DNA of 64,000 nucleotides. Origin: CAJFUR01 sp904420575. GTDB taxonomy: Bacteria; Actinomycetota; Coriobacteriia; Coriobacteriales; Eggerthellaceae. The notes beneath the pieces are model-generated. The model did not search any database. It was not told the DNA's origin and saw only the letters and a list, made by a program, of their open reading frames with translations. The stretch lies in NCBI GenBank assembly GCA_965119745.1, contig OZ221973.1:1054001-1118000 (forward strand), given 5' to 3'. A program made the translations under genes and the position numbers. This document shows, in pieces, positions 42,109-51,367 of the stretch (positions within the stretch are counted from its first letter, which is position 1; every line of letters begins with the position of its first letter).

Positions 42109-43158
42109 CTACGCGTCTGTCTTTTGATATGCAGTTGCTCGCGCTGCGCCGACTTTCTCGATAAAGCCTTCGGCTTGCAGCTTTTGAAGCATGCGTTCGA
42201 CGGTGCGCTGGCTCATCGAAGGATGGGCATCCATGATTTCTCGTTTGGTGGCTGGACCAACGATGCCTTCGAAGTAGGCTCGCAGCACTTCCTCGTTGCT
42301 GCCGTTCGAGGATAGCTGAGCGAAGCGCTCGTCGAGCTCCTTGTAGCATGCGGTGATAACGCCCAGCATGTAGGTTACGAAGGGGACATAGTCGTTGTTG
42401 CCATCTTGCCAGCCGATTGAGCTTGCTGCTAGGGCCTCGTAATAGGTCGATTTGGTCCGTTCGATTTCCTTTTCTATGGATACGTATTTGCCTACGGTGT
42501 AGCCGCTTCGGTAGAGAAGCAGCAACGTGAGCAGCCTGCTCATGCGACCGTTGCCGTCGTTGAAGGGATGAATGCTTACGAAGTCGAAGACGAAGATCAG
42601 GGAAACGAGAAGCGGGTCGTAGTCGCCCTTTGTAATCTGTTCAGCATACTCGTCGCACAGGCGCTCCATGGCCGATGGGGTGCCAACGGCACTTGTCGGC
42701 CGGAAACGGGCGACCATCTCGCCGGTGGCGGTTCTTTCCGCAATAACGTTGTCGGCGTCTTTCCATGTGCCGGCGTATGAAGTGTCGCTGAACCGGTAGA
42801 GGTCGCGGTGTAGTTGAAGGATGACCCCCGGCTTGACCGGAATCGCATCGTGCCTTTCGTGAATCATATCAAGCACAAAGCGATAACCAGCAATTTCCCG
42901 CTCGTCTCGGTTGTGGGGTTCTACCTTGTCGGCTACAAGCTCGCGCAACCGTTTGTCCGAGGTGGAAATGTTCTCGATCCTATTGGAGGCGCCGGTACTT
43001 TGAATCCTTGCGACCTCTACCAGCCCCTTGAGAATATCCGGTCTGGTGGCAGCATACAAAGCCTGCTTCCCGCGATGCTCGCGTATCGTGCCAAGTGCCG
43101 AGACAATTTCGGGAACCATGAGTGTGGAAAGAGCTTTTTTATAATCGAATTGGCTCAT
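42109..43158 (-). CDS. Fic-family protein (class II, auto-inhibited)
   Basis: About 349 residues. The catalytic Fic motif HPFNDGNGRMSR (residues about 197-208) is intact and predicts AMP transfer to a protein target. An N-terminal inhibitory motif SNRIEN (about 58-63) fits the (S/T)xxxE(G/N) rule, so activity is held in check within the chain. A winged helix (MSQRTVERMLQKLQAEGFIE) closes the C terminus, suggesting DNA binding and autoregulation. The start is uncertain: AGGAGG is right against GTG 43173 and 15 bases before ATG 43158. It is followed by the broken nuclease-STAND gene. Confidence 0.85.
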   Translation of the reverse strand: MSQFDYKKALSTLMVPEIVSALGTIREHRGKQALYAATRPDILKGLVEVARIQSTGASNRIENISTSDKRLRELVADKVEPHNRDEREIAGYRFVLDMIHERHDAIPVKPGVILQLHRDLYRFSDTSYAGTWKDADNVIAERTATGEMVARFRPTSAVGTPSAMERLCDEYAEQITKGDYDPLLVSLIFVFDFVSIHPFNDGNGRMSRLLTLLLLYRSGYTVGKYVSIEKEIERTKSTYYEALAASSIGWQDGNNDYVPFVTYMLGVITACYKELDERFAQLSSNGSNEEVLRAYFEGIVGPATKREIMDAHPSMSQRTVERMLQKLQAEGFIEKVGAARATAYQKTDA

Positions 43159-43161
43159 GAG

Positions 43162-43215
43162 TATCTTAGCCACCTCCTCTATATCTTCGCCATATTACAT
43201 GATTTGGCTAAGATA
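43162..43215. promoter_or_regulatory. Inverted repeat flanking the fic promoter
   Basis: A perfect 10-base pair of arms: TATCTTAGCC (43162-43171) and GGCTAAGATA (43206-43215), 34 bases apart, enclosing the fic ribosome site and a possible -10 (TAATAT on the minus strand). Likely binding sites for the Fic protein winged helix or another regulator. Confidence 0.55.
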
Positions 43216-43381
43216 CCACAGGGTGTGGCGAGGATACGCGGAAAAGGGACATCGTTGGGAGCTCTGCATTTTATATCCACGCCATAACCGCAGAAGATCG
43301 AAGGCTGCCCATTTTGAGCACATCGGAGCTTTCGCTATACTGCCGTCGAGAGACGGAATCGAAGGCGGCGGGAGGAACCCC

Positions 43382-44104
43382 ATGGGCAAGACGAGCGTGC
43401 TCGTTGTGGAGGACGACGCAGACATCAGTGGCATTGTGGCCGAGCATCTGGGCCGCGCTGGGTATGCGTGTACTCAGGCGTTCTCGGGCACGGAGGCGCG
43501 GCTGGTGCTGGAAGGCGCGCGCGAACGCGGCGAGCGCTTCGACGTGGTGGTGTGCGACCTCATGTTGCCCGGCTTGCCCGGCGAGGACATCGTGCGGCTC
43601 GTCCGCGCCACCGATGCGGCCACGCCCATCATCGTCACGTCGGCGCGCTCGGCGGCGTCGGACAAGATCGACCTGCTCAAACTAGGTGCCGACGACTATC
43701 TGGCGAAGCCCTTCGACCTCGACGAGCTGCTGGCCCGTATCGAGGTGCAGCTGCGCCACCGCGGGCGACCGGCCACGCCGCAGCCTGGCGGCGACGCATT
43801 GCGCGTGGGGAAGTGGACGCTCGACCGCGCCGCGCGCACGCTGACCGTGGACGGCACGGACGTGCCGCTCACGCGCACGGAGTTCAACATCGTGGAGCTT
43901 TTGGCCGCGCATCCGAAGAAGGTCTACACGAAGCAGGAGCTGTTCGAGCTGGCCTGGGGCGAGCCCTTCGCCGCCGATGACAGCACCGTGAGCGTGCACG
44001 TGTCGAACATCCGCGCGAAGCTGAAGCCTACCGGCACCGAGGGGTACATCCAGACGGTGTGGGGCCTCGGCTTCAAGCTGGCCGCCGATGCGACGGAGGA
44101 GTGA
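43382..44104 (+). CDS. OmpR-family response regulator
   Basis: 240 residues: receiver domain with phospho-acceptor Asp59 (VVVCDLMLPGLPG), the acidic pair VEDDAD and Lys in LAKPFDLDELL, then a winged-helix effector (TRTEFNIVELLAAHPKKVYT, DSTVSVHVSNIRAKLK). ATG 43382 has GGGAGG upstream. A promoter TTGAGC, 16 bases, TATACT lies near 43315-43342. It heads a cluster with an ABC transporter and a histidine kinase, the BceRS/lantibiotic-immunity type layout. Confidence 0.93.
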   Translation: MGKTSVLVVEDDADISGIVAEHLGRAGYACTQAFSGTEARLVLEGARERGERFDVVVCDLMLPGLPGEDIVRLVRATDAATPIIVTSARSAASDKIDLLKLGADDYLAKPFDLDELLARIEVQLRHRGRPATPQPGGDALRVGKWTLDRAARTLTVDGTDVPLTRTEFNIVELLAAHPKKVYTKQELFELAWGEPFAADDSTVSVHVSNIRAKLKPTGTEGYIQTVWGLGFKLAADATEE

Positions 44105-44243
44105 TGTTGCGCGCAACCGTCCGAACGGCCGCGGTCGCCCGCTCCCGTTCTTCAAACTTTCTTAAAAGTTGCTTTAGGCTTCATGAAACTATGCCCTGTA
44201 CCTTTGATGCCGTGAAGGAAAACGGCACGAGAAAGGGGCGTTC

Positions 44244-45188
44244 ATGAACGTCGTTGAGACGCGGGGGCTGGCGAAGTCCTATCGCGGCAAACGGGCAGTC
44301 GACCGGTTCGACATGCACGTGGCGCAAGGCGACATCTACGGATTCGTCGGGAAGAACGGGGCGGGGAAGTCCACCGTCATGAAGATGGTCTGCGGGCTGG
44401 CGACACCCACCGAAGGTGAGATAGAGCTGTTCGGCGAACGTGCGGGCACCGGTTCCCATGCGGGTCCGGGCAGGCGTTCGGGCGGAGAAGGCGCGCCGCG
44501 CATCGGCGCGCTCATCGAGGCACCGGGCATCGTGGGCAACCTGACCGCCTACGAGAACCTGATGGCGAAAGCGCTTGCCATGGGCGTGGTGGACGCACCC
44601 GCACGCTGCCGCGAGACGCTTGCGCTCGTCGGGCTGCCCGACACCGGCAAAAAGAAGGCGCACGGGTTCTCGCTCGGCATGAAGCAGCGGCTGGGCCTGG
44701 CGCTTGCGCTGATAGGCTCGCCCGATTTGCTCCTGCTGGACGAGCCCCTGAACGGCCTGGACCCCGAGGGCACGCGTGCCATGCGCAACCTGCTCGTGCG
44801 GCTGAACGACACGTTGGGCGTGACCATCGTCATCAGCTCGCACGTGCTCGACCAGCTCGACCGCGTGGCCACGCGCTTCGGCGTCATCGCGAACGGCACC
44901 ATGGTGCGCGAGATGACGGCCGAGCAGGTGCAGGCCGAATGCGGCGACACGTTGCGCGTGCGCACCGCCGACCCCGCCCGCACGCTCGCGCTGCTCGAAG
45001 AGGCGCTGCCGCACGCGACGTTTCGCGCCGAGCCCGACGGCTCCTTGGCCGTGGCGGGCGCCGACCAGGCGGGCGTGGCCCAGGTGCTGCGTGTCGCCGA
45101 TCAGCTGGTGCTGGAGCTGAGCGAGGTCAAGCGCGACATCGAGGATTACTTCGTCGAACTCATGGAAGGCGGTGCGCATCATGCTTAA
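44244..45188 (+). CDS. ABC transporter ATPase, lantibiotic/bacitracin-resistance type
   Basis: 314 residues. Walker A GKNGAGKSTVM, signature FSLGMKQRLGLA, Walker B LLLLDEPLNGLDPEG, and SSHVLDQLDRV are intact; the BcrA/LanF-like C-terminal domain follows. A Gly-rich insert (AGTGSHAGPGRRSGGEGAPR) is located between Walker A and the Q-loop. It overlaps the permease gene by eight bases. Together with the adjacent two-component genes it likely exports or detoxifies a membrane-active peptide. Confidence 0.9.
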   Translation: MNVVETRGLAKSYRGKRAVDRFDMHVAQGDIYGFVGKNGAGKSTVMKMVCGLATPTEGEIELFGERAGTGSHAGPGRRSGGEGAPRIGALIEAPGIVGNLTAYENLMAKALAMGVVDAPARCRETLALVGLPDTGKKKAHGFSLGMKQRLGLALALIGSPDLLLLDEPLNGLDPEGTRAMRNLLVRLNDTLGVTIVISSHVLDQLDRVATRFGVIANGTMVREMTAEQVQAECGDTLRVRTADPARTLALLEEALPHATFRAEPDGSLAVAGADQAGVAQVLRVADQLVLELSEVKRDIEDYFVELMEGGAHHA

Positions 45189-46110
45189 CCTGCTGAAATC
45201 CGATCTGTACCGGCTGGTGCACGGCAAGATGCTGTGGGTGGGCCTCGCGGCTCTGCTTGCCGTGGTGGTGGGAGCGGCGGGTCTCATCTGGTTCGCCACC
45301 ACGCCGCTCTTCGCCGAGATGGTGAACGAGCAGGCCGCGAACAACCAGGCGGCAGCCAATGCAGGTTCCACGTGGAACATGCAGCTGACCACGCCCAACA
45401 ACGCCGATCTTGACGCGGCAGAGGTCGAGGCGCTCAACGAGAAGGTCATCAACAGCCGCACGTATTCCTACGGCAGCACGTTCATGGTGGGCTTCCTTGG
45501 CCTCATCGTGTCGGTGCTCGCGGCGCTCATCGCGGCGTCGGACTTCGATTCCGGCTTCGCGAAGAGCGTGCTGGCGGGGCGGCGCAGCCGCCTGCCGTAT
45601 TTCGGCGAGAAGCTCCTGCTCATCGCTCTTGTGTGTGGAGCATTCCTGCTCGTGGCCATGGTGGCGAGCGACGCGGCGTATCTGTTGCTCGGTTTCTCGT
45701 ACGAGCATGCGGAAACCGTCGGCGAGTTCTGGGCGTGGACGGGCCTCGCGTGGCTCGAGATGACGGCGTACGCGTACGTGGTGGCGCTCATCGTGTGGGT
45801 CGCGCGCAGCAAGGCGGCCGGCATCGTGTTCGCGGCGCTCATCCCGTCGGGGTTCCTGGAATCGATGCTGCTTGCGGCCGCCGTCGGCTTGGCACCAGCA
45901 TTTCCCGTGATCAACGACGCGGTGAAGTGGCTGCCTCTCAGCACGCAGCAGCTGCTGTCCGCAGGCGGTACGCAGGTGTTCGCGGCAGGCGACGCGGCCG
46001 CCGTTGCCGGGCTACCGGTGGCGGGACAGGTGCTCATCGTGTTCGGCGTGCTGGCCGCGGTGTGCGTGGGACTTGCGCTTGCGGCGTGCCCGCGCAAGGA
46101 CGTGGCGTAG
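45181..46110 (+). CDS. ABC transporter permease (ABC-2 type)
   Basis: 309 residues, about six membrane spans with a large extracytoplasmic loop between the first two (residues about 40-95), the topology of LanE/BcrB-type permeases. ATG 45181 is used; a GTG at 45172 is too close to GGAAGG. It partners the preceding ATPase. Confidence 0.8.
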   Translation: MLNLLKSDLYRLVHGKMLWVGLAALLAVVVGAAGLIWFATTPLFAEMVNEQAANNQAAANAGSTWNMQLTTPNNADLDAAEVEALNEKVINSRTYSYGSTFMVGFLGLIVSVLAALIAASDFDSGFAKSVLAGRRSRLPYFGEKLLLIALVCGAFLLVAMVASDAAYLLLGFSYEHAETVGEFWAWTGLAWLEMTAYAYVVALIVWVARSKAAGIVFAALIPSGFLESMLLAAAVGLAPAFPVINDAVKWLPLSTQQLLSAGGTQVFAAGDAAAVAGLPVAGQVLIVFGVLAAVCVGLALAACPRKDVA

Positions 46111-46231
46111 ACGCTGGTTGAGTGGCGGGCGAAGGGGTGCGGCCTTCGTCTGGGCGGAGTGGCTGGCGTGCCGGGGTTGGTGCCTCGGCACGTCTGCGCG
46201 CATAGGCGGAAGGCTGAAAGGAGGCCGGCGC

Positions 46232-47215
46232 ATGCTGGCGGTTGTTCTGGCGGGGTTCGCGGGCCTGGTTGCGGGGGCGGGGATCGTGTGGCTTGCGTGC
46301 GGGCGGGAAGTGCGCCGCATGGCGCGGTTTCTCCGCGAGCGCGACGCGCGCAGCAACGCGCGCCTGACGGTGGAGGCGCCGGGCCGCAGCTTCGCCGAGC
46401 TGGCCTCCGCCGTGAACGGCCAGTTGGATGCTGCGCAGGAGGAACGCGTGGCGGCGCGCCGTCAGCAGCAGGAGTTTCAGCGCGATCTGGCCAGCCTCTC
46501 GCACGACATCCGCACGCCGCTTATGGGCGCGAAGGGCTATCTGCGCCTCGCGCAGGACGTGGGCGCGGGCTTCGAGGGGGTCGCGGAGGCAGCGGGTCCG
46601 CACGCCGAAGACGCCGAGGGAACCGCGGAGGCCGAAAGAGCAGCGGGTCCGCACGCCGAAGACGCCGAGGCCGCGCGCCTCCGCCGCCTGGCCGCCGCGG
46701 AGGCGCGTCTTGACGACATGCGGGCGCTTTTGGACCAGCTGTTCGCCTACGCGCAGGCGAACGACCCCGACCTCGCGCTCGACCTACGTCCTGTCCGCGT
46801 GCTGCCCGTGCTGGCCGACGTGCTGGTGGGGCAGTATCCCGCCTTCGAGCGGCAGGGCTGGGAGCCGCACGTGGACTTTCAGGACGAGGCGCTTTTGGCT
46901 GACGCCGATCCCGAGGCCCTCGCGCGCATCTTCGAGAACCTCGTGGTCAACGCGCTGCGCCATGGCGTCTCTGCGCCGACCATCGAGCAGCGCGGAGGCA
47001 CCGTGACGTTTGCGAACGAGGTGTCCGACCCCGCGGCGCTCGACGTGGAGCGCCTGTTCGAACGTTTCTACCGCGCCGACGTCTCCCGCACCTCCCCTGG
47101 CTCCGGCTTGGGCCTTGCGGTCGCCGCCAGCCTCGCCGAGGCCATGGGCATGCGCTTGGATGCGCGTCTTGAGGGCGCTACCTTGCGCATGGGCCTCGAG
47201 TTGTGGGGCTGTTGA
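46232..47215 (+). CDS. Sensor histidine kinase with a repeat insertion in the dimerisation domain
   Basis: 327 residues: one N-terminal membrane helix (residues 3-22), no real extracellular sensor, an H-box SHDIRTPLMGAKGYLRLAQ (His91) and a catalytic domain with N-box ENLVVNALRHG and G-box PGSGLGLAVA. Between the two dimerisation helices is an insert containing AAGPHAEDAE twice (residues about 120-129 and 137-146), from a 31-base DNA repeat. AAAGGAGG sets the start. It should phosphorylate the regulator encoded at 43382; sensing probably needs the ABC transporter, as in intramembrane-sensing kinases. Confidence 0.88.
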   Translation: MLAVVLAGFAGLVAGAGIVWLACGREVRRMARFLRERDARSNARLTVEAPGRSFAELASAVNGQLDAAQEERVAARRQQQEFQRDLASLSHDIRTPLMGAKGYLRLAQDVGAGFEGVAEAAGPHAEDAEGTAEAERAAGPHAEDAEAARLRRLAAAEARLDDMRALLDQLFAYAQANDPDLALDLRPVRVLPVLADVLVGQYPAFERQGWEPHVDFQDEALLADADPEALARIFENLVVNALRHGVSAPTIEQRGGTVTFANEVSDPAALDVERLFERFYRADVSRTSPGSGLGLAVAASLAEAMGMRLDARLEGATLRMGLELWGC

Positions 47216-47227
47216 GCGCCGCCCCTG

Positions 47228-47251
47228 CCGCCGCATGCCTTGTTGCGGCGG
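47228..47251. terminator. Hairpin between the kinase and carbonic anhydrase genes
   Basis: Arms CCGCCGCA (47228-47235) and TGCGGCGG (47244-47251), placed between convergent genes. No U-tract. Confidence 0.45.
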
Positions 47252-47350
47252 GCTGTCGTTCCTCAAGCGCCGTCGTCCTTCGCAGGCGACATCTTCGGCA
47301 TGGCCGCGTCTTTCTCGCCAAGCCTTCTTCCGTTCCGGCGTGGCGCGCGT

Positions 47351-48043
47351 CTACGGGCATGCCACCTGCACGAGCTTGCCCGTGACTGAGTCCATGACGA
47401 AGCCGGAGATGCGCACGTGCGGCGGCATGACCGGGTGGTTGCGCACCACGTCCACGCTGCGGCGCACCGATTCCTCCGTGTCGCCGAAGCCCGCCAGCCA
47501 GCGGTCGAAGTCGATGCCGCAATGGCGGGCGAACGAGATGCGCTCGTCCGACACGCCCAGGCGGCGCATGTCATGCACCATCTCCTCGCCGCTCATGTGC
47601 TGCGCGCCGCAGTTCGTGTGCGCGACGACCATGACGTCCTCCACGCCCAGCTCGCACACGGCGATGAGCAGCGACCGCATGACGCTGCCGAAGGGGTGCG
47701 CCACTTCGGCGCCGGCGACCTTGATGATCTTCGCATCGCCGTTCTTCAGCCCCAAGGCCGCCAGCAGCAGCTCGGTCAGCCGGGTGTCCATGCACGACAC
47801 GATGGCCAGCTTCTTTTCCGGATATTTGTCGGTCTGGTACCGTTCGTAGCCTTTGCTGGCCACGAACGCGGCGTTGTGCTCGAGTATCGTGGCGACGGTA
47901 GGCGACACGCCGCATGCGGGCGTGCGCCCGGTGGCGTCTGACACGCCGCATGCGGGCGTGCGCCCGGTGGCGTGCGATGCGTCGTCTTGCCCGTTGCCGT
48001 GCGTTTTGCTCTCGGCTGCGGCCTTCGAGGGGTTTTCCTGCAT
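47351..48043 (-). CDS. Beta-class carbonic anhydrase family protein
   Basis: 230 residues. Zinc ligands and the catalytic pair are visible: Cys84, Asp86 and Arg88 (IVSCMDTRL), His142 and Cys145 (AHTNCGAQHM). It interconverts CO2 and bicarbonate. The N-terminal 47 residues contain ATGRTPACGVS twice, from a 36-base DNA repeat (about 47901-47972), and are probably disordered. The true start may lie downstream of this repeat, since the ribosome site for ATG 48043 is weak. Confidence 0.85.
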   Translation of the reverse strand: MQENPSKAAAESKTHGNGQDDASHATGRTPACGVSDATGRTPACGVSPTVATILEHNAAFVASKGYERYQTDKYPEKKLAIVSCMDTRLTELLLAALGLKNGDAKIIKVAGAEVAHPFGSVMRSLLIAVCELGVEDVMVVAHTNCGAQHMSGEEMVHDMRRLGVSDERISFARHCGIDFDRWLAGFGDTEESVRRSVDVVRNHPVMPPHVRISGFVMDSVTGKLVQVACP

Positions 48044-48384
48044 GCTGGCGCCCGCTTTCCTTCAGGTCCTGCCGATGCTCGCACCATTTGCATACCGGGG
48101 CATCGGCGCCGGCTTTTCGATCCAGCATAACGCAAAAGCCGCCACTCGTCGCAGCGGGGATGTCCGTAAACGTTCTGTGGTAGGATGATCGCACTCGTCG
48201 GATATGCGCGAGACGTGCAGGGCCGATCGGGACGAGAGACATATACTGGTCGTACGGGGCGAGTGAAGAGCGTTTGCCCCGTGCAGGGCCGCAGGGCGCA
48301 CGGTCGAGCAGCGCCATGCGTGTGCGCGATCGTGCGGTGCGAAAAGGCCTGCGCGTTCGAGCGAGGCGAAAGGAACGGACAGGC
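48044..48384. other. Divergent intergenic region, carbonic anhydrase / YbaK
   Basis: No gene seen. TATACT near 48243 may be the -10 for the YbaK gene. Nothing else stands out. Confidence 0.4.
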
Positions 48385-48852
48385 ATGGCGATCGAAAAGG
48401 CGAAGGAGTTCTTCCGCGAGCGGGGCATGGAGGACCGGGTGTTGGAATTCGACGCGTCGAGCGCCACCGTGGAGCTGGCCGCCGCCGCAGTGGGCTGCGA
48501 GCCGGCGCGCATCGCCAAGACGCTTTCGTTCCATGTGGACGGGCAGGTGGCGCTCGTCGTGGCTGCCGGCGATGCACGCATCGACAATCAGAAGTTCAAG
48601 GCCGAATTCCAAACGAAGGCCAAGATGCTCAAGACGGAAGAGGTAGAACCGCTCGTCGGGCATGGCGTAGGCGGCGTGTGCCCCTTTGCGGTAAACGAAG
48701 GCTGCAACGTGTATCTGGACGATTCGCTGCGGCGCTTCGACGTGGTGTACCCGGCCTGCGGCAGCGCGAGCAGCGCCATTGGGCTGACCCTCTCCGAGCT
48801 GGAGGCGTGCACGCAGCCGAGCGGCTGGGTGGACGTCTGCAAACTCCCCTGA
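48385..48852 (+). CDS. YbaK/EbsC-family aminoacyl-tRNA deacylase
   Basis: 155 residues with the YbaK fold: FDASSATVELAAAAVGCEPA, ARIAKTLSFHVDGQVALVV (catalytic-region Lys), and GGVCPFAV then SLRRFDVVYPACGS. Family members hydrolyse mischarged tRNA such as Cys-tRNA-Pro or act as related editing factors. ATG 48385 follows GAAAGGAACGG. A palindrome CTTCAG/CTGAAG (48919-48934) lies after the gene. Confidence 0.9.
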   Translation: MAIEKAKEFFRERGMEDRVLEFDASSATVELAAAAVGCEPARIAKTLSFHVDGQVALVVAAGDARIDNQKFKAEFQTKAKMLKTEEVEPLVGHGVGGVCPFAVNEGCNVYLDDSLRRFDVVYPACGSASSAIGLTLSELEACTQPSGWVDVCKLP

Positions 48853-49052
48853 CGCAGACGCGCGGTTCGCGCACCGGGACCACGCCCGCGACCGTCGCGG
48901 CGTGGCTGTTCAGGAAAACTTCAGGAGTCTGAAGCGGTCGTTACCGTTTGATAGGGGACGGTTAAGGTCGTTTCGCGCTAGCCTTTTATGTGCGGCCGCA
49001 GGATGTATGCAGGCCTGTGGCCGCACAAGGCTCCCGAAGGAAGGAACGACCC

Positions 49053-49952
49053 ATGCAACACACCGTGTTCGCCAACAAGCCTGCTCCAAGCACCGGTGCC
49101 GAGTATGCGAATTCCGATCGCCGTACCGGCTTTGCGCACGGCAGCCGTTCTGCCTGTCATGGCCGCGCCGCCTCGCCAGCCTTCGACGGCTGCGTCCGGT
49201 ACGCGCGCAGCGATTCCCACTATGCGAGGGCTTCCTCGGCCGGCCCGTTCTCCCGCAGGCCCGTTCGTGGCTCGCGTTTGCGCCCGCGGAAAGACGCATC
49301 GATCATCAGGCCTTATGCGATCATGGCAGGAGTGCTGGTGGTGGTTGCCGTGGTAGTGGCCGTCTGCGCGACGGTGGGTCGGGGCTGCATGGACGCAGGC
49401 ACGGCGTCGGGCCCGGGCGCGATCGCCGGGTCCATCAGCACGCCGGTGGGCGAGTGGAGCCAAGGGCAGGTCCCCCGGCTGTATCAGACCGATCCCGCCT
49501 GGGCAGGCGCACCGTATGCGGGAAGCACCGTCGAAGAAGCAGGATGCGGCCCCACCTGCCTGGCCATGGTCTACGTGAGCATCACGGGCAAGAAGGATTA
49601 CGACCCTGCATCCCTGTGCGCGTTCAGCGAGCGCGAGGGCTACGTTTCCGGCGGCGAAACGTCCTGGCTGCTCATGAGCGAAGGCGCCCGAAAGCTGGGC
49701 CTGATGTCCGAAGAGGTGCCGGCCGACGCCTCTTCGGTGACGGCGGCCTTGGAGGCGGGCAAGCCGATCATCTGCAGCGTGGCTCCCGGCGACTTCACCA
49801 CCACGGGCCATTTCATCGTGCTTGTCGGACTGGACGACGAAGGCCGCCTCGTCGTGCACGATCCCAACAGCGCCGAACGTACCGAGCAGACGTGGGACCT
49901 GCAGACCGTCCTTCGCCAATGCCGCAACATCTGGGCGTTCTCCGCAGCCTAG
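49053..49952 (+). CDS. Membrane-anchored C39-like cysteine peptidase
   Basis: 299 residues: a long basic cytoplasmic N terminus (about 85 residues), one membrane helix (about 88-108), then an external C39-like domain. Catalytic residues fit: Cys165 in EEAGCGPTCLAMVY, His253 in TGHFIVLVG and Asp270 in VVHDPNS. Without an ABC transporter fused or adjacent it is not a bacteriocin exporter; a surface protease or amidase role is more likely. GAAGGAAGGAACG precedes the ATG. Its end overlaps the convergent nrdG by four bases. Confidence 0.82.
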   Translation: MQHTVFANKPAPSTGAEYANSDRRTGFAHGSRSACHGRAASPAFDGCVRYARSDSHYARASSAGPFSRRPVRGSRLRPRKDASIIRPYAIMAGVLVVVAVVVAVCATVGRGCMDAGTASGPGAIAGSISTPVGEWSQGQVPRLYQTDPAWAGAPYAGSTVEEAGCGPTCLAMVYVSITGKKDYDPASLCAFSEREGYVSGGETSWLLMSEGARKLGLMSEEVPADASSVTAALEAGKPIICSVAPGDFTTTGHFIVLVGLDDEGRLVVHDPNSAERTEQTWDLQTVLRQCRNIWAFSAA

Positions 49953-50803
49953 GGGTCGATGCCTCTCAGGGCCGCCGTGGGGACGATGCGCTGCAGCTCG
50001 GGCAGGATGTGGCGCAGTTCTTCGGGCTCCCAGGCATGGAACCGCCCGGTGCCTCCCAGCACGCTTTCCTCGTCGATGAAGCTCTGCAAGAACCATGCCT
50101 CGGCACCGGCGACCCACTCTGCCAGGGAACGCAGGTCGCTCTCCGCATGCAACTCGCGCACCACGGTGGTGCGGAACTCGTAGGGCACCGAACCCTCCAG
50201 CAAGAACGACACGCTTTCGCGCACACGCGCAAGGTCGAGCCCGTCCACCCCGACGGTTTCCGCGTAGCGCTCAGGCGCGTTCTTCACGTCCATGGCCACA
50301 TAGTCCACCAGCCCTTGGCTCACGAGCGTCCGCAGCCGGTCGGGAAAGCTGCCGTTCGTGTCCAGCTTGACGGCGAATCCGCGTTCGCGCACGTGAGCGC
50401 AGAAATCTGCCAGGCCCGGCTGGAGCAGCGGCTCCCCGCCGGTGACGCATATGCCGTCCAGAAGCCCTTTCCGCTTGCCCAGGAAGGAGAAGAAGTCTTC
50501 GAGCTCGTAGGAGGGGAAGAGGCCTGCCGCATCAGGCCCTGCGCCTGCGAGCGGCACCTCCGCCTTCTCGCTTGCGGGCATGGGCGGCTTCTCGTCCTTC
50601 TCGCTTGCGGGCACGGACGTCGGCTCCGTCACCCCTCCGTTGCCGGAGCCGGGGGCGCATGTGGTGACGCTTCGCTCGCCGAGAACCAGGTCGGCGTTGT
50701 GGCAGAAAGGGCAGCGGAAGTTGCATCCAGGTGTGAACACGGTGGCCGCCGTGCGTCCTGGAAAATCGAGCAGCGTGAGTTTTTGTATGCCGGAAAGCTT
50801 CAT
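49949..50803 (-). CDS. nrdG: Anaerobic ribonucleotide reductase activating protein
   Basis: 284 residues. Radical SAM motif CxxxCxxC at Cys27, Cys31 and Cys34 (GCNFRCPFCHN), then VTGGEPLLQPGL. It installs the glycyl radical on NrdD, encoded 3.3 kb away on the opposite strand. Between residues 45 and 95 lies a non-conserved linker with repeated PASEK units, so the protein is longer than usual. N terminus MKLSGIQKLTLLDFPGRTA is typical of the NrdG2 branch. Confidence 0.92.
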   Translation of the reverse strand: MKLSGIQKLTLLDFPGRTAATVFTPGCNFRCPFCHNADLVLGERSVTTCAPGSGNGGVTEPTSVPASEKDEKPPMPASEKAEVPLAGAGPDAAGLFPSYELEDFFSFLGKRKGLLDGICVTGGEPLLQPGLADFCAHVRERGFAVKLDTNGSFPDRLRTLVSQGLVDYVAMDVKNAPERYAETVGVDGLDLARVRESVSFLLEGSVPYEFRTTVVRELHAESDLRSLAEWVAGAEAWFLQSFIDEESVLGGTGRFHAWEPEELRHILPELQRIVPTAALRGIDP

Positions 50804-51367
50804 GCTTGCGATTGTACCACCGAGTTCGGTAGAGGCGAATGCGCACGGCGATCCGGTCTTTCCTGCATGTTGAAGGAATCCGGCGAGGATTCGGTGACCT
50901 CATGCTTCCACGCTCGGGGCAATAGCGGCCTTTTGAGCGTCGAAGAACTCCGGCGCGTCTGCGTTAGGGGGGTGGCCGCTGCTCGTGTTGGGATGTGCGA
51001 GACTTCTGCGTGCCGGAGGCCATTTCGGCGTCGCCTCTGCGACAATGCTGGTTCGGCGTAGAGGCAACGCGCCATTCTGCAATTTTTGCCGGAAATGCGA
51101 GTCGCGATTTATCAGGTCTTGTTCCGAAAAAAGCGCGGCTTTCAAATTGCCTGGTCACAAGCATAGGCGTTGCTTGCGGTTGTTGGCAAGTACGGCGAAC
51201 TGACGAAAAATGGCCAATTTCGTCAAACCACCCTCGCATTTCCGTGAAGAATTGCAAAAAAAGGGGGGTGGCTCCATGTTAAACCAGAATCAACACATGT
51301 CAGGGTGTTCCCGGCAGTTCCCGGGTGTATGCCGATCCCGGCGGAATGCCGGGGAAAGCGGTGCCAA

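Noticed and set aside
50900..51145. 81-codon minus-strand frame
   Set aside because: No ribosome site and no recognisable fold; left as part of the gene-free region.
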